This document shows positions 16,838 through 32,078 of a stretch of 64,000 bases of DNA, piece by piece. The position numbers were made by a program, and so were the translations under genes. This DNA comes from Helcobacillus massiliensis (lineage in GTDB: Bacteria; Actinomycetota; Actinomycetes; Actinomycetales; Dermabacteraceae), in contig NZ_JACHWP010000001.1 of the NCBI RefSeq assembly GCF_014191425.1, forward strand, positions 620,001 through 684,000. Reading direction: 5' to 3'. Numbering within the stretch: the stretch's first letter is position 1; every line of letters starts with the position of its first letter. The notes under the pieces were generated by a model. The model saw nothing but the letters and a program-made list of their open reading frames with translations, was not told the origin of the DNA and made no database searches.

Positions 16838-17787
16838 AGCACCTCATCTCCATCGACGACCTCACCCGCCAGGACGCCATCGACGTCCTCGACACCGCGG
16901 AGCACATGGCGCAGACCCAGTCCCGCTCCATCCGCAAACTCCCCACCCTCGTGGGCCGCACCGTGGTCAACCTCTTCTTCGAGGACTCCACCCGCACCCG
17001 CATCTCCTTCGAAGCGGCCGCCAAGCGCCTCAGCGCCGACATCATCAACTTCTCCGCCAAGGGCTCCAGCCTGTCCAAAGGGGAGTCTCTGAAGGACACC
17101 GCGCTCACCCTCGACGCCATGGGGGCGGACGCCATCGTGGTCCGCTCCTCCTCCTCGGGCGCCGCGCACCTGCTCGCCAATGCCGGCTGGATCGACAAGC
17201 CGATCGTCAACGCCGGTGACGGCACTCACGAGCACCCCACGCAGGCGCTGCTGGACGCGTACACGCTGCGCCGCCACCTCGTGGAGGGGCCGACGGGCTC
17301 CGACCTCGCCGGCAAGCGGGTCATCATCGTCGGCGACATCCTGCACTCCCGCGTGGCCCGCTCCAACGTGAAGCTGCTCAGCCTGCTCGGAGCATCCGTC
17401 ACCCTCGTCGCACCGCCCGCCCTCATCCCCATCGGCGTCCAGTCGTGGCCGTGCGAGGTGTCCTACAGCCTGGACGCCGCCATCGCCGAAGGCGCCGACG
17501 CCGTGATGATGCTGCGCGTGCAGCGCGAGCGCATGGTCGGCGGCGGATTCTTCCCCACCGAAGGGGAGTACTCCCGCCGGTTCGGCCTGTCCACCGACCG
17601 CGCCGACCGCCTCCCGGACCACGCCGTCGTCCTGCACCCCGGCCCGATGAACCGCGGATTCGAGATCGCCAGCGATGTCGCCGACGGTCCCCGCAGCGTC
17701 ATCGTCGAGCAGGTCAACAACGGCGTCAGCGTCCGCATGTCCGTCCTCTACCACGTCCTCGCAGCCCACACGGAGGAAGCATCATGA
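16834..17787 (+). CDS. pyrB: Aspartate carbamoyltransferase catalytic subunit
   Basis: Joins carbamoyl phosphate and aspartate, the committed step of pyrimidine synthesis. The carbamoyl-phosphate loop STRTR is at 52-56 ([13 protein letters not shown]), SSLSKGES is the swinging loop with Ser and Lys, and [11 protein letters not shown] is the second signature. Length 317. No pyrI regulatory chain is present. Overlaps pyrR and pyrC by 4 bp each. Confidence 0.97.
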   Translation: MKHLISIDDLTRQDAIDVLDTAEHMAQTQSRSIRKLPTLVGRTVVNLFFEDSTRTRISFEAAAKRLSADIINFSAKGSSLSKGESLKDTALTLDAMGADAIVVRSSSSGAAHLLANAGWIDKPIVNAGDGTHEHPTQALLDAYTLRRHLVEGPTGSDLAGKRVIIVGDILHSRVARSNVKLLSLLGASVTLVAPPALIPIGVQSWPCEVSYSLDAAIAEGADAVMMLRVQRERMVGGGFFPTEGEYSRRFGLSTDRADRLPDHAVVLHPGPMNRGFEIASDVADGPRSVIVEQVNNGVSVRMSVLYHVLAAHTEEAS

Positions 17788-19085
17788 CCTCGATCCTCAT
17801 CACCGGCGCCTCGCTGTACGGCGACACCATCGCCGACGTCCTCATCGACGGCGAGGACATCGTCGCCGTCGGCCCCGAAGCGACCGGCCGCGTCACCGCC
17901 ACCACCGAAAAGGTCGACGGCACCGGATGCATCCTCCTGCCCGGCCTCGTGGACCTCCACACCCACCTGCGCGAACCGGGCGGCGAAGAGGCCGAAACCG
18001 TCGACACCGGCACCATGGCCGCAGCCCGCGGCGGCTTCACCGCCGTGCACGCCATGGCCAACACCACCCCCACCGCCGACACCGCCGGTGTTGTGGAGCA
18101 GGTGCACCAGCGCGGTCAGGAAGCCGGGCACTGCGACGTGTTCCCCATCGGCGCGGTCACCGTCGGCCTCGAGAGCGAGCGCCTCGCCGACCTCGGTGCC
18201 ATGGCCGAATCCGCTGCCCGCGTCCGCGTCTTCTCCGACGACGGCAAATGCGTGTTCGACCCCCTCCTCATGCGCCGCGCCCTCGAATACGTCAAGACCG
18301 TCAACGGCGTGATCGCGCAGCACGCGCAGGACCCCGCCCTGACCCCCAACGCGCAGATGCACGAAGGCGCCGTCAGCGCCGAGATCGGCCTCATGGGCTG
18401 GCCCGCCGTCGCCGAGGAGTCGATCATTGCGCGCGACGTCCTGCTCGCCGAGCACGTCGGCTCCCGCCTGCACGTGTGCCACCTGTCCACCGCCGGCAGC
18501 GTCGACATCATCCGGTGGGCGAAGCAGCGCGGCATCGCCGTCACCGCCGAAGTGACCCCGCACCACCTCATCCTCACCGACGAGAAGGCCCGCACCTACA
18601 GCGCCCGCTACAAGGTGAACCCGCCGCTGCGCACCCAGAAGGACGTCGACGCCGTCCGCGAAGGACTCGCCGACGGCACCATCGACATCGTCGCCACCGA
18701 CCACGCCCCGCACCCGCGGGACGCGAAGGACACCGAATGGGACCGCGCCGCCTTCGGCATGACCGGGCTGGAGACCGCCCTCAGCATCGTGCAGGCCACC
18801 ATGGTGGACACCGGCCGCCTCACCTGGCGGGACGTCGCCCGCGTCATGAGTGAGAAGCCCGCCCAGATCGGGCTCGACGCCCGCCACGGCCGCCCCATCG
18901 CGGCAGGGGAGCCGGCGAACCTGCTGCTGTGGGACCCGTCGACCACCGCCACCGTGGACCCCGCCGACCACGCCTCGCGCTCCTCCAACACCCCCTTCGA
19001 GGGAATGGACCTGCCCGGCACGAACCGCGCCACCATATTCAACGGCCGGTTCACCGTGCGCGACGGGGAGCTCGTGCATGGATGA
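17784..19085 (+). CDS. pyrC: Dihydroorotase
   Basis: Zinc amidohydrolase closing carbamoyl aspartate to dihydroorotate. The 433-residue protein has the metal motif [10 protein letters not shown] (His59, His61), [18 protein letters not shown] and the catalytic TDHAPHP, the pattern of class I enzymes. Translation from ATG 17784 overlaps the pyrB stop by 4 bp; the frame is open further upstream only as an out-of-phase shadow of pyrB. The 3' end overlaps the next gene by 8 bp. Confidence 0.96.
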   Translation: MTSILITGASLYGDTIADVLIDGEDIVAVGPEATGRVTATTEKVDGTGCILLPGLVDLHTHLREPGGEEAETVDTGTMAAARGGFTAVHAMANTTPTADTAGVVEQVHQRGQEAGHCDVFPIGAVTVGLESERLADLGAMAESAARVRVFSDDGKCVFDPLLMRRALEYVKTVNGVIAQHAQDPALTPNAQMHEGAVSAEIGLMGWPAVAEESIIARDVLLAEHVGSRLHVCHLSTAGSVDIIRWAKQRGIAVTAEVTPHHLILTDEKARTYSARYKVNPPLRTQKDVDAVREGLADGTIDIVATDHAPHPRDAKDTEWDRAAFGMTGLETALSIVQATMVDTGRLTWRDVARVMSEKPAQIGLDARHGRPIAAGEPANLLLWDPSTTATVDPADHASRSSNTPFEGMDLPGTNRATIFNGRFTVRDGELVHG

Positions 19086-19644
19086 GCTCCTCAGACCCGA
19101 CCGCTTCATGCCGCTGGCGGTCCTCGGCGTCCTGTTCATCGGCATCCTCGTCGCCATGTGGTTCGGATGGAAGAACCGCACCGACTCCGACTCCGACCTC
19201 CCTGAACCGCTCCCGGTCTCGAACCTCGACCTTCCCAGTGAGGACGAGATGACCGAAGCGGTCGAGGAGCACCCGGCGCCGTCCGCCTCGGACCGCTGGG
19301 AGGCCGACGGGATCTACGTCTCCACCACGAAGGCGCGCCAGCCGCTGGAACGGGTCACCGTCCACAACATGGGCGCCCGCAGCGAAGTGACCGTCCGCCT
19401 CGGCAGCGACCGCATCCAACTGGTCCGCTCCGGCGCCACCAGCTTCGAAATCCCCATGCAGTCCGTTCTGCAGATCACCACCGCGCGCGGCATGGCCGGC
19501 AAGGTCGTCGGCAGGAACGGCCTGTCCGTCATCCGCTGGCGACTGGGGGAGCGGGAACTGGACACCGGCATCCGCTTCCACACCCGTGACGACCACAACG
19601 AATTCCTGACCCGCAGCACCACAATCCACCAGGAGAACTCATGA
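19078..19644 (+). CDS. Conserved membrane-anchored PH-like protein of the pyr operon
   Basis: The 188-residue product has one membrane segment (about residues 11-31), an acidic Ser/Pro-rich linker, and a C-terminal beta-rich region (about 75-180) resembling bacterial PH-like domains. Proteins of this shape sit between pyrC and carA in many actinobacteria, so a role in or near pyrimidine synthesis is possible, but no function is known. It overlaps pyrC by 8 bp and carA by 4 bp, so it is firmly part of the operon. Confidence 0.82.
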   Translation: MDELLRPDRFMPLAVLGVLFIGILVAMWFGWKNRTDSDSDLPEPLPVSNLDLPSEDEMTEAVEEHPAPSASDRWEADGIYVSTTKARQPLERVTVHNMGARSEVTVRLGSDRIQLVRSGATSFEIPMQSVLQITTARGMAGKVVGRNGLSVIRWRLGERELDTGIRFHTRDDHNEFLTRSTTIHQENS

Positions 19645-20794
19645 CGCGCGATGGCGCCCTTCTGATCCTCGAAGACGGCACAGTCTTCCGCGGCGACGCC
19701 TACGGCGCGCGCGGCACCACCCTCGGCGAAGTGGTCTTCACCACCGGGATGACCGGCTACCAGGAGACCCTCACCGACCCCTCCTACACGGGCCAGATCG
19801 TGGTGCAGACAGCCCCGCACATCGGCAACACCGGCACCAACGCCGAGGACATGGAGTCCTCCCGCATCTGGGCCGCCGGATACGTTGTGCGCGACGCCGC
19901 CCGCCGCACCTCCAACTGGCGCAGCGAGAAGCCCCTCGTCGACGCCCTCACCGACGCCGGGATCGTCGGCATCGCCGGCATCGACACCCGCGCCCTCACC
20001 CGTCGGCTGCGGGAGTCCGGCGCCATGCGCGGCGGCATCTTCTCCGGCCCCGCCCTCGACCAGGCCGACGAGGCCGCCCTCCTCGAGCAGGTCCGCACCG
20101 CTCCCACCATGGAAGGCGCCTCCTTCGTGGACGAGGTGACCACCCGCGAGGCGTACATCATCCCCGCGGAGGGCGAGAAGATCGGCACCGTTGCGGCGCT
20201 CGACCTCGGCATCAAGTCCGCCACCCCGCGCCACATGGCCGCCCGCGGACTCGACGTCCATGTCCTGCCAGCCGCCTCGGGCATCGAGGACATCCTCGCG
20301 ATCAGCCCCGACGCGGTCTTCTTCTCCAACGGCCCCGGTGATCCCGCCACCGCCGATGAGCAGGTGGAGGTGCTGCGTGAGGTCCTGCGCCGCGGCCTGC
20401 CGTTCTTCGGCATCTGCTTCGGCAACCAGCTGCTCGGCCGCGCCCTCGGCTTCGGCACCTACAAGCTCAAGTACGGCCACCGCGGCATCAACCAGCCCGT
20501 GCAGCGCCTTGCCACCGGCCAGGTGGAGATCACCAGCCACAACCACGGATTCGCTGTCGACGCACCCATCGGCGAGGCCGTCACCGCCCCGCACAACGAC
20601 GGCGAGTTCGGCCGGGTCCGCGTCAGCCACGTCTGCCTGAACGACGACGTGGTCGAAGGCCTCCACCTGGAGGACCGGCCCGCGTTCTCCGTCCAGTACC
20701 ACCCCGAATCCGCGTCCGGCCCGCACGACGCCAACTACCTGTTCGACGCCCTCGTGGACATGATCCGCACCCACCGCGCAGGAAAGGACTCCTG

Positions 20795-20795
<1 letters not shown>
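19641..20795 (+). CDS. carA: Carbamoyl-phosphate synthase small (glutaminase) subunit
   Basis: Releases ammonia from glutamine for the large subunit. The class I amidotransferase triad is present: nucleophile Cys259 in FFGICFGNQ, His354 and Glu356 in QYHPES. The N-terminal CPSase domain shows [20 protein letters not shown]. Length 384. It overlaps the membrane-protein gene (ATGA) and carB (TGATG). Confidence 0.97.
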
Positions 20796-24135
<3,340 letters not shown>

Positions 24136-24139
<4 letters not shown>

Positions 24140-24975
24140 GCTTCGGAACCGATCTGCAGGCGTCCGTCGCCGAACGCGGCCCGATCGTCGCCGGCATCGA
24201 CCCCCACGCCTCCGTTCTGGAGCAGTGGGGCCTGCCGAACACCGCGGCCGGTGCCCGTGACCTGTCCCTGCGCATGCTCGAGGCGGTCCAGGGCCGGGTC
24301 AGCGCGATCAAGCCGCAGGCCGCGTTCTTCGAACGCTTCGGCGCCGACGGGTTCGCCGTCCTCGAGGAGCTGCTGCAGGCCGCCCGCGCCGCGGGCGTCC
24401 TCACGATCCTCGATGCGAAGCGCGGCGACATCGGCTCCACGATGGGTGCCTACGCTGAGGCGTTCCTCGCGCCCGGCGCACCGATGGAGGTCGACGCCCT
24501 GACCGTCTCCCCGTACCTCGGCTACGGCTCCCTCGAGCCCGCCGCCGAACGGGTGTGCTCAGCCGGCAAGGGCATGTTCGTCCTCTCCCTCACCTCCAAC
24601 CCCGACGGCCCCGAAGTGCAGCACGCCCGCACCGCGGACGGCGTTCCGGTCGCCTCCGTGATGGCTCGCCACGCCGCCGAGGCGAACGCTCAGGCGCGCG
24701 CCGCGGGGGAGTGGGGGAGCGTCGGACTCGTCGTCGGTGCGACCATCGGCTCGGCCGCCGCGGACCTCGGCATCGATCTGGACGCCGTGGGCGGGCCGCT
24801 GCTCGCTCCCGGATTCGGTGCCCAGGGCGCCGGTCCCGCACAGCTGCGCAGCGTGTTCGGCTCTGCCGCGCCGCGCGTGCTGGTGTCGATGTCGCGTTCG
24901 CTGATGGCGGCCGGCCCCGATGCCGGTGCGATCAGCGCTGCCTGCGAGAGCACCCGCGCCGACTACGCGCTCTGA
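24136..24975 (+). CDS. pyrF: Orotidine 5'-phosphate decarboxylase (actinobacterial type 2)
   Basis: Last step to UMP. The catalytic lysine is Lys95 in [18 protein letters not shown] near the start and the C-terminal [10 protein letters not shown] phosphate-loop region are family motifs. Length 279 fits the longer PyrF type of actinobacteria. Last gene of the pyr operon, overlapping carB by 4 bp. pyrD and pyrE are not in the window. Confidence 0.95.
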
Positions 24976-24993
24976 CCGGCCACGCGCCTGTCT

Positions 24994-25007
24994 GGGGATT
25001 CATCCCC
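24994..25007 (+). terminator. Small hairpin after pyrF
   Basis: GGGGAT-TC-ATCCCC, 19 bp after the stop. Short and without a T tract; a weak candidate terminator of the pyr operon. Confidence 0.35.
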
Positions 25008-25117
25008 GAGAGGGTGGGTTCTGACCATATCGCTCCGCTATCCTCAGTCGTGAGCGGGATCGCAGGCACACCCGGTGCTGTGCACCCGTCGGCCATTGGA
25101 ATGAAGAGGTGACGAAG

Positions 25118-25444
25118 ATGGCTCTTCCGACACTGACCCCCGAGACGCGCGCCGCTGCGCTCGAGAAGGCGGCGCGGCTCCGTCAGGAGCGGGCCGCGGT
25201 CAAGGCGCGCCTGAAGTCCTCGACCGGCAGCCGAGCGGACGAGATCCGCCGCCTGCTCGGCGAGGTCGACGAGTCCGAGGCCGTAGCGCGGCTCAAGGTC
25301 TCCGCCATGCTCGAATCGCTGCCCGGCATCGGCAAGGTGAAGGCAGCGCAGATCATGGAGGAGATCGGCATATCGCCGTCCCGCAAAATGCGCGGCCTGG
25401 GACGCCACCAGGCGCAGAAGCTCCTTGACCACTTCGCCGACTGA
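25118..25444 (+). CDS. Integration host factor, actinobacterial type (mIHF)
   Basis: Nucleoid-associated DNA-binding protein unrelated to enterobacterial IHF. The 108 residues begin with a long basic helix (EKAARLRQERAAVKARLK) and end in a helix-two-turn-helix motif LPGIGKVKAAQIMEEIGI. ATG 25118 has AGAGGTG at correct spacing; a GTG at 25109 is the alternative. A mIHF gene directly before gmk and rpoZ is the standard actinobacterial order. Confidence 0.94.
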   Translation: MALPTLTPETRAAALEKAARLRQERAAVKARLKSSTGSRADEIRRLLGEVDESEAVARLKVSAMLESLPGIGKVKAAQIMEEIGISPSRKMRGLGRHQAQKLLDHFAD

Positions 25445-25461
25445 CTGACTGATTGAGACAC

Positions 25462-26082
25462 GTGACGACCCCTTCCTCTCGAACCCCCCGTACGACCCCC
25501 TCGCCGGCGGCTGAACCAGCCCGCGTGACCGTTCTGGCCGGTCCCACAGCCGTCGGCAAGGGCACGGTCGTGAACCGCCTGCTGGAGAAGCAGCCGAACC
25601 TCCACCTGTCGGTCTCGGCGACCACCCGGCCGCCGCGCCCCGGTGAGAAGGACGGCGAGCACTACCACTTCGTCAGCGAGGACGAGTTCACCTCCCTCGT
25701 GGACGCAGGCGACATGCTGGAATGGGCCATCGTGCACGGCAAGCACCGCTACGGCACCCCGCGCGGCCCCGTCATCGAACAGCTCCAGGCGGGCCGGCCC
25801 GTCCTGCTCGAGATCGACCTCGCCGGCGCCCGCCAGGTGCGCGCCTCAATGCCGGAGGCGCAGTTCGTGTTCCTCGCCCCGCCGTCCCGCGAAGAACTGG
25901 TCCGCCGCCTCATCGGCCGCGGCACCGAAACCGCTGAGGAGCGCGAACGCCGGCTGCTCACCGCTGAGACCGAGATGGCGGCCGAAAAGGAATTCGATCT
26001 GACGATCGTCAACGACGACCTCGACCGTGCCGTTGAGGAGCTCGCCCGCGTCATCGGCGTGGGAGACGTCACCGCCGCCTGA
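25462..26082 (+). CDS. gmk: Guanylate kinase
   Basis: Phosphorylates GMP to GDP. The P-loop is [12 protein letters not shown], followed by [21 protein letters not shown], the GMP-binding signature. GTG at 25462 is chosen as start (206 residues); a TTG three codons earlier is less likely. No good ribosome-binding site is visible, and the gene begins 17 bp after mIHF, so coupling is probable. The first 24 residues are Thr/Pro-rich and not conserved, so the true start could be a later GTG. Confidence 0.93.
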   Translation: MTTPSSRTPRTTPSPAAEPARVTVLAGPTAVGKGTVVNRLLEKQPNLHLSVSATTRPPRPGEKDGEHYHFVSEDEFTSLVDAGDMLEWAIVHGKHRYGTPRGPVIEQLQAGRPVLLEIDLAGARQVRASMPEAQFVFLAPPSREELVRRLIGRGTETAEERERRLLTAETEMAAEKEFDLTIVNDDLDRAVEELARVIGVGDVTAA

Positions 26083-26117
26083 GGCGGCCGCTCCTTCCAC
26101 CCGAACACCCCACCGCC

Positions 26118-26123
26118 TATGAT
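26118..26123 (+). promoter_or_regulatory. -10 of the rpoZ promoter
   Basis: TATGAT, a 5/6 match, 39 nt before the rpoZ start; no clear -35. Confidence 0.5.
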
Positions 26124-26162
26124 GGTGGGTTGCAGTACGAACCGCTCGATGAAAGGACACCT

Positions 26163-26504
26163 GTGTCCGGAACAGTCGCACAGCCCGAAGGCGTCACGAA
26201 TCCGCCGATCGACCGTCTCCTGGAGACCGTCGATTCGAAGTACGCTCTCGTGCTCTACTCGGCGAAGCGTGCTCGCCAGATCAACTCCTACTACTCGCAG
26301 ATGGAGGACGGCCTCCTCGAGCACGTGGGACCGCTGATCGACACTGATCCGCAGGAGAAGCCGCTGTCGATCGCGCTGCGCGAGATCGATGAAGGCCTGC
26401 TCACCGCCAAGGAGCATGATGACTCCGAGCCGGAGAAGCCAGCGCGTCAGCCGCTCAAGCTCGGCGATGACGCCCCCGAGGCACCGATCAGCTTCGAACT
26501 CTGA
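26163..26504 (+). CDS. rpoZ: RNA polymerase omega subunit
   Basis: Small RNA polymerase subunit that aids assembly. Conserved omega residues are in [31 protein letters not shown] and [14 protein letters not shown]. From GTG 26163 the protein is 113 residues, with GAAAGGA 6 nt upstream; a TTG at 26130 would only add residues without a ribosome-binding site. The acidic tail is typical of actinobacteria. Confidence 0.95.
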   Translation: MSGTVAQPEGVTNPPIDRLLETVDSKYALVLYSAKRARQINSYYSQMEDGLLEHVGPLIDTDPQEKPLSIALREIDEGLLTAKEHDDSEPEKPARQPLKLGDDAPEAPISFEL

Positions 26505-26521
26505 GCACCCCCGGACCCGGC

Positions 26522-27849
26522 ATGACGCATCAGCCCCTGGCAGGTGAGCGCATCGTCGTCGGCGTCACTGCGGGAATCGCCGCGTACAAGGCCGCGCATA
26601 TCGTGCGCGGCCTTGCCGCGTGGGGAGCGGACGTCCGCGTCATCCCCACCCCGTCCTCCCTCGAGTTCGTCGGCGCCGCCACCTGGGAGGCCCTCACCGG
26701 GCACCGCGTCCTCACCTCCGTGTTCGAGGACGTCGACCAGGTCGCGCACGTCGCCACCGGCCAGGACGCCGACGCGATCCTCATCGCCCCCGCCACTGCG
26801 GACTTCCTCGCCCGCGCCCGCATGGGCCGAGCCGACGACCTGATGACCGCCTCCCTCCTCGTGGCCCGCGGCCCCGTCATCATGGCGCCCGCCATGCACA
26901 CCGAAATGTGGGAGCACCCCGCCACCCGCGACAACGTGACCGTCCTGCGCGAGCGGGGAATCGACGTGATGGAGCCCGCCGTCGGCCGCCTCACCGGCCC
27001 CGACTCCGGGCCCGGCCGCCTGCCCGAACCCGAGCAGATCCTCCACCGCGTCCTCGCGACCCTGCGCGCACCCCGCGCCGCCGCACCCACCGGCAGCGCC
27101 CGCGCTGCCGCTGCAGGCGCGCCCCTGCGCGACCTCGCCGGCCGACGGGTCCTCATCACCGCCGGCGGCACCCACGAAGCGATCGACCCGGTCCGCTTCA
27201 TCTCCAACCACTCCTCCGGCAAACAGGGCGTCGCCCTCGCCCATGCTGCCGCAGCCCGCGGCGCCGATGTCACCCTCATCCTCGCCGGCGCCGTCACCGA
27301 ACCGCTGCCCACCGGCATCGCCGTGGAGCGCGTCGACTCCGCTGCCGAGCTCGCCGAGGCCGTCCACCGCCACGAAGCAGACCACGACGCCGTCGTCATG
27401 GCCGCCGCCGTCAGTGACTTCGCCCCGACCGGTGGGGGAGCGGGCAGCAAGCTGAAGAAGACCTCGCCGAAGGCCGGCCTCACCCTCCAGATGGAACAGA
27501 CCGAGGACATCCTCCGCAGCCTTGTGACGAATCGTGAACGCGCCGGCAGCGGGCCTACTGTCATCGTCGGCTTCGCCGCCGAAACCGGTGACGAGCACGC
27601 CACCGCGCTGGACCACGCGCGCGACAAGGCCCGCCGCAAGGGCGCGGACCTCCTCGCATTCAACAACGTTGCGGAGCACGCATTCGGCTCCGCGGACAAC
27701 GCCGTCGTACTGTTGGACGGCTCCGGCAGCGAGATCGACCGTGCTGACGGCACCAAAACGGATGTCGCCCACGCCATCCTCACCGCCATAGCCCGCCTGC
27801 TCACCCCGAGCGGCGGAGCCTCTGACCCCGAACGAAAAGGACGCCGAGA

Positions 27850-27853
<4 letters not shown>
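26522..27853 (+). CDS. coaBC: Bifunctional phosphopantothenoylcysteine decarboxylase / phosphopantothenate-cysteine ligase
   Basis: Two consecutive steps of coenzyme A synthesis. The N-terminal flavoprotein half (to about residue 180) has [12 protein letters not shown] and [10 protein letters not shown]; the C-terminal synthetase half begins [17 protein letters not shown] and holds [16 protein letters not shown] and the lysine-rich [12 protein letters not shown]. An Ala-rich linker joins them. Length 443. It follows rpoZ by 17 bp and overlaps metK (ATGA). Confidence 0.96.
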
Positions 27854-29048
<1,195 letters not shown>

Positions 29049-29052
<4 letters not shown>

Positions 29053-29438
29053 GCGCCGAGGCCGCCTCCATCCGCTGGGGGGCCGACGGGCTCATCCCCG
29101 CCGTCGTGCAGGACCACACCAGCCGTGAGGTGCTCATGCTCGGCTACATGGACGCCGAAGCGCTGCGCCGCACCCTCGAGGAGGGCCGCGTCACCTTCTG
29201 GTCCCGCTCCCGCCGCGAATACTGGCGCAAGGGCGACACCTCCGGCCACGCCCAGTACGTGCGCCGCGCCCGCCTCGACTGCGACGCCGACACCATCCTC
29301 ATCGAGGTGGAACAGATCGGCGCGGCCTGCCACACCGGCACCCGCACCTGCTTCGAGGAGGAGGGCGCCGACGGGTCCGTGCGCGGCCGGGACCTGCCCG
29401 CAACCATCGACGCTGCCCCAGAGGAGACCACGCAGTGA
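29049..29438 (+). CDS. hisI: Phosphoribosyl-AMP cyclohydrolase
   Basis: Third step of histidine synthesis. Metal-binding [10 protein letters not shown] and the cysteines of [11 protein letters not shown] are present; [19 protein letters not shown] is the family core. GTG 29049 overlaps the metK stop as GTGA and gives 129 residues; an upstream frame to 29007 is a shadow of metK. No other histidine gene is in the window. HisI before trpE is a conserved actinobacterial pairing. Confidence 0.95.
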
Positions 29439-31078
29439 GCACCGAGCAGTCCCGCACTATGCAGAGCGCCCAGATCTACCCCGAGCAGATCCAGGGCCTC
29501 ACCAGTGAACGCCTCGGCGAGGTCTGGCCGGACCGCGAACAGTTCCGGGTCCTCGCCGCGCAGCAGCGTGTGGTGCCGGTGGTGCACCGCGTCCTCGCTG
29601 ACCAGGACACCCCCATCAGCGTGTACCGCAAACTCACCGCCGCCACCGGCACCGACGGCACGTTCCTGCTGGAATCCGGTGGCGAAGGGGAGGACGCCCG
29701 CTGGTCGTTCATCGGCACCCGCGCCCGCGCTTCTCTCACCGAGAAGGACGGCGCCGCCCGCTGGTTCGGCGACGTCCCCGCCTCCGTCCCCACCGACGGG
29801 GACCCCCTGGAGGCACTGCGCGCCACCGCGGATGAGTTCCGTGCGGCGCGCCTGCCGAACCTGCCGCCGTTCACCGGTGGCCTCGTCGGCTTCATCGCGT
29901 ACGACGCCGTCCGCCGCTGGGAGCGACTCGGCGAGAAGCCCGCCGACGAGATCGGCACCCCCGATCTGTGCATGCTGCTCGCCGAAGACGTCGCCGTGTA
30001 CGACCACGTCGACTCCACCGTGCTGCTCGTCGCCAACGCCCTCAACATCAACGCCCTCGACACCGGGGTCGACGCCGCCTACGACGCCGCCCTGCAGCGC
30101 CTCGAGGTGATGCGCCGGGCTCTCGCCGCCCCTGTGGACACCGCGCCCGTGGTGTACGAGAACCGCGACGGCGACGGCGGCACCTCCCACCTCGACCAGG
30201 CCCTCTTCGAAGAGATCGTCCGCACCGCTGTGGACCGCATCCGCGACGGCGACATCTTCCAGGTGGTGCCGTCCCGCCGCGTCTCCCACGACAGTGCCGC
30301 CGACCCCCTGGACGTGTACCGGGTGCTGCGCCGCCTCAACCCCAGCCCGTACATGATGCTGGTGCGCGCGCACGACGGCGACGGGAACCCGATCGACATC
30401 GTCGGCGCCAGCCCCGAAACCCTCGTCCGCGTCCGCGCCGGCGAAGCGATGACCTACCCCATCGCCGGGTCCCGCCCGCGCGGCCGCACCGCGGAGGAGG
30501 ACGCCCACCTGCGTGACGACCTCCTCGCCGACCCGAAGGACGCCAGCGAGCACGTCATGCTCGTGGACCTGTCCCGCAATGACCTGCAGAAGGTGTGCGA
30601 ACCCGGCAGTGTGGTGGTGCGCGAATTCAAGCACGTGGTGAAGTACTCCCACGTCATGCACATGGTCTCCACCGTCACCGGCCGCCTCCGGGACGGAGCC
30701 ACCAGCTTCGACGCTCTGCGCGCCACCTTCCCCGCCGGCACCCTGTCCGGCGCGCCGAAGCCCAGCGCCATGCAGATCATCGACGAAGTGGAGCCGGTTT
30801 CCCGCGGCATCTACGGCGGCACCGTCGGCTACCTCGACTTCGCCGGCGACATGGACATGGCGATCGCGATCCGCACCACCGTCATGAAGGACGGCCGCGC
30901 CCACGTGCAGGCCGGCGGGGGAGTGGTCGCCGACTCCAACCCCACCATGGAGTTCCGCGAATCCGAGCAGAAGGCTGCCGCCGCGGTCCGCGCCGTCGCC
31001 TCCGCCGCCACGCTCCGCCCCGACACGCCCGCGCCGCGCACGGAGCCGGGGGCCGACGGGTCCCGAGGGGACGCCTGA
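29435..31078 (+). CDS. trpE: Anthranilate synthase component I
   Basis: Converts chorismate to anthranilate with ammonia from TrpG. The tryptophan feedback site begins LLESGGEG and the chorismate-binding domain has [22 protein letters not shown] and [12 protein letters not shown]. Length 547 from GTG 29435, which overlaps the hisI stop. trpG and trpD are not nearby. Its stop is shared with the next start (TGATG). Confidence 0.96.
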   Translation: MSTEQSRTMQSAQIYPEQIQGLTSERLGEVWPDREQFRVLAAQQRVVPVVHRVLADQDTPISVYRKLTAATGTDGTFLLESGGEGEDARWSFIGTRARASLTEKDGAARWFGDVPASVPTDGDPLEALRATADEFRAARLPNLPPFTGGLVGFIAYDAVRRWERLGEKPADEIGTPDLCMLLAEDVAVYDHVDSTVLLVANALNINALDTGVDAAYDAALQRLEVMRRALAAPVDTAPVVYENRDGDGGTSHLDQALFEEIVRTAVDRIRDGDIFQVVPSRRVSHDSAADPLDVYRVLRRLNPSPYMMLVRAHDGDGNPIDIVGASPETLVRVRAGEAMTYPIAGSRPRGRTAEEDAHLRDDLLADPKDASEHVMLVDLSRNDLQKVCEPGSVVVREFKHVVKYSHVMHMVSTVTGRLRDGATSFDALRATFPAGTLSGAPKPSAMQIIDEVEPVSRGIYGGTVGYLDFAGDMDMAIAIRTTVMKDGRAHVQAGGGVVADSNPTMEFRESEQKAAAAVRAVASAATLRPDTPAPRTEPGADGSRGDA

Positions 31079-31671
31079 TGCGCTCACTGAAGCTCCTGCC
31101 GCTGCTCGGCATCGCCCTCGGCGCCGGCACCCTCGGCCTCACCCGCACCGTGTGGCTGCACGCCACCGCTATGGACCTGACCGGCACCGCTGTCGCGCAG
31201 AACGTCGTCGGCTCCTCCGCCGCACCCGCCGCCGCAGCCCTCGCCGTGGTCGTCATCGCGGCGTTCCTCGCCTCCGCGCTGGCCCGCGGTACCGCCCGCA
31301 CCGTCATCGCCGGGATCGCGGTCCTCGCCGGGGTCAGCGCCGCCGTCGCCTCCCTGCTGGTGCTGCTCGACCCGGAGGCAGCGGCCGCAGGCGCCGTCTC
31401 CGAAGCAACCGGTGTGCTCGGTGGTGAGGTGGTCGCCCGCACCACCACCATGCCGATCCTCGCCGCTCTCGCGGCCTTCGCCGCCGCAGCGGTCGCCAGT
31501 GCGCTGACCGTGACGAGCCGCCGCGCCGCACGCGCGGACGGGCAGGACCCGTCGGCCCCCACCGCCAGCCGCTACAGCCGCTCCGCCGACCGCTCCGCCA
31601 CCGGCGCGAAGACCGCCCGGTCCGACGCCTCCGATTGGGACGCCCTCAGCCGCGGTGACGACCCCACGTGA
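31078..31671 (+). CDS. Trp biosynthesis-associated membrane protein
   Basis: Integral membrane protein of the Trp_oprn_chp family, function unknown. The 197 residues carry four hydrophobic segments (about 8-24, 48-69, 76-98, 125-146) with the family's W26 region TRTVWLHA and the hallmark ending DWDALSRGDDPT. It starts on the last base of the trpE stop, so it is translated with trpE. Confidence 0.88.
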   Translation: MRSLKLLPLLGIALGAGTLGLTRTVWLHATAMDLTGTAVAQNVVGSSAAPAAAALAVVVIAAFLASALARGTARTVIAGIAVLAGVSAAVASLLVLLDPEAAAAGAVSEATGVLGGEVVARTTTMPILAALAAFAAAAVASALTVTSRRAARADGQDPSAPTASRYSRSADRSATGAKTARSDASDWDALSRGDDPT

Positions 31672-31708
31672 GCGTGCGCGGCCGAGTCCCTGGCACATGG
31701 CACAATAG

Positions 31709-31731
31709 GGGAGGAGCAGCCCGCTCCTCCC
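31709..31731 (+). terminator. Hairpin between the trpE pair and the small membrane gene
   Basis: Perfect arms GGGAGGAGC and GCTCCTCCC around AGCCC. A CACAAT hexamer lies just upstream (31701-31706), so the hairpin could end the hisI-trpE transcript or regulate the next gene. Confidence 0.45.
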
Positions 31732-31768
31732 GACCCCTTCCGATCCCGTTCGATGGAGAGATCACCTG

Positions 31769-32002
31769 ATGTCGAAGACCTACATGGTTCCGCCGTCCCC
31801 GCCCGCGAACGAGGGCAAGACCCTCGCAGCCTGGGTGCTGTCCGTGCTGGTGGTCGTCGGTGCGATCGTGGCGGCCTTCGGCCTCGCCACCGCGTCGCAG
31901 CTGGTCATGATCATCGGCGCCGCCGTCATCGTGGTCGGCCTCATCGCCGGCTTCGGCCTTGCGAAGGCGGGCAAGGGCCAGCCGCGCGAGCACACGGCCT
32001 GA
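31769..32002 (+). CDS. Small two-span membrane protein, HGxxPAAW family
   Basis: The 77-residue protein has two membrane segments (about 21-42 and 44-65) and a basic C-terminus. The family is named for HGxxPAAW before the first span; here the spot reads EGKTLAAW, so the histidine and proline are replaced. Such genes lie in actinobacterial trp clusters; function unknown. Ends in front of a strong hairpin. Confidence 0.78.
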   Translation: MSKTYMVPPSPPANEGKTLAAWVLSVLVVVGAIVAAFGLATASQLVMIIGAAVIVVGLIAGFGLAKAGKGQPREHTA

Positions 32003-32024
32003 GCACTCCCACCTGCTGAACACC

Positions 32025-32048
32025 GGCGGCCCCGCACCCGGGGCCGCC
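32025..32048 (+). terminator. Terminator before trpC
   Basis: GGCGGCCCCG-CACC-CGGGGCCGCC followed by CCTTT. It sits 30 bp before trpC, so trpC-trpB-trpA-lgt needs read-through or its own promoter; no clear promoter is seen after it. Confidence 0.65.
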
Positions 32049-32078
32049 CCTTTGGCGGCGCCCTGACGAAAGGTTCCC

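Noticed and set aside
31690-31705. TGGCACATGGCACAAT resembling a sigma-54 -24 element, with a similar TGGCACATG at 35962
   Set aside because: Spacing to a -12 GC is wrong and actinobacteria generally lack sigma-54; the two sites share only about ten bases.
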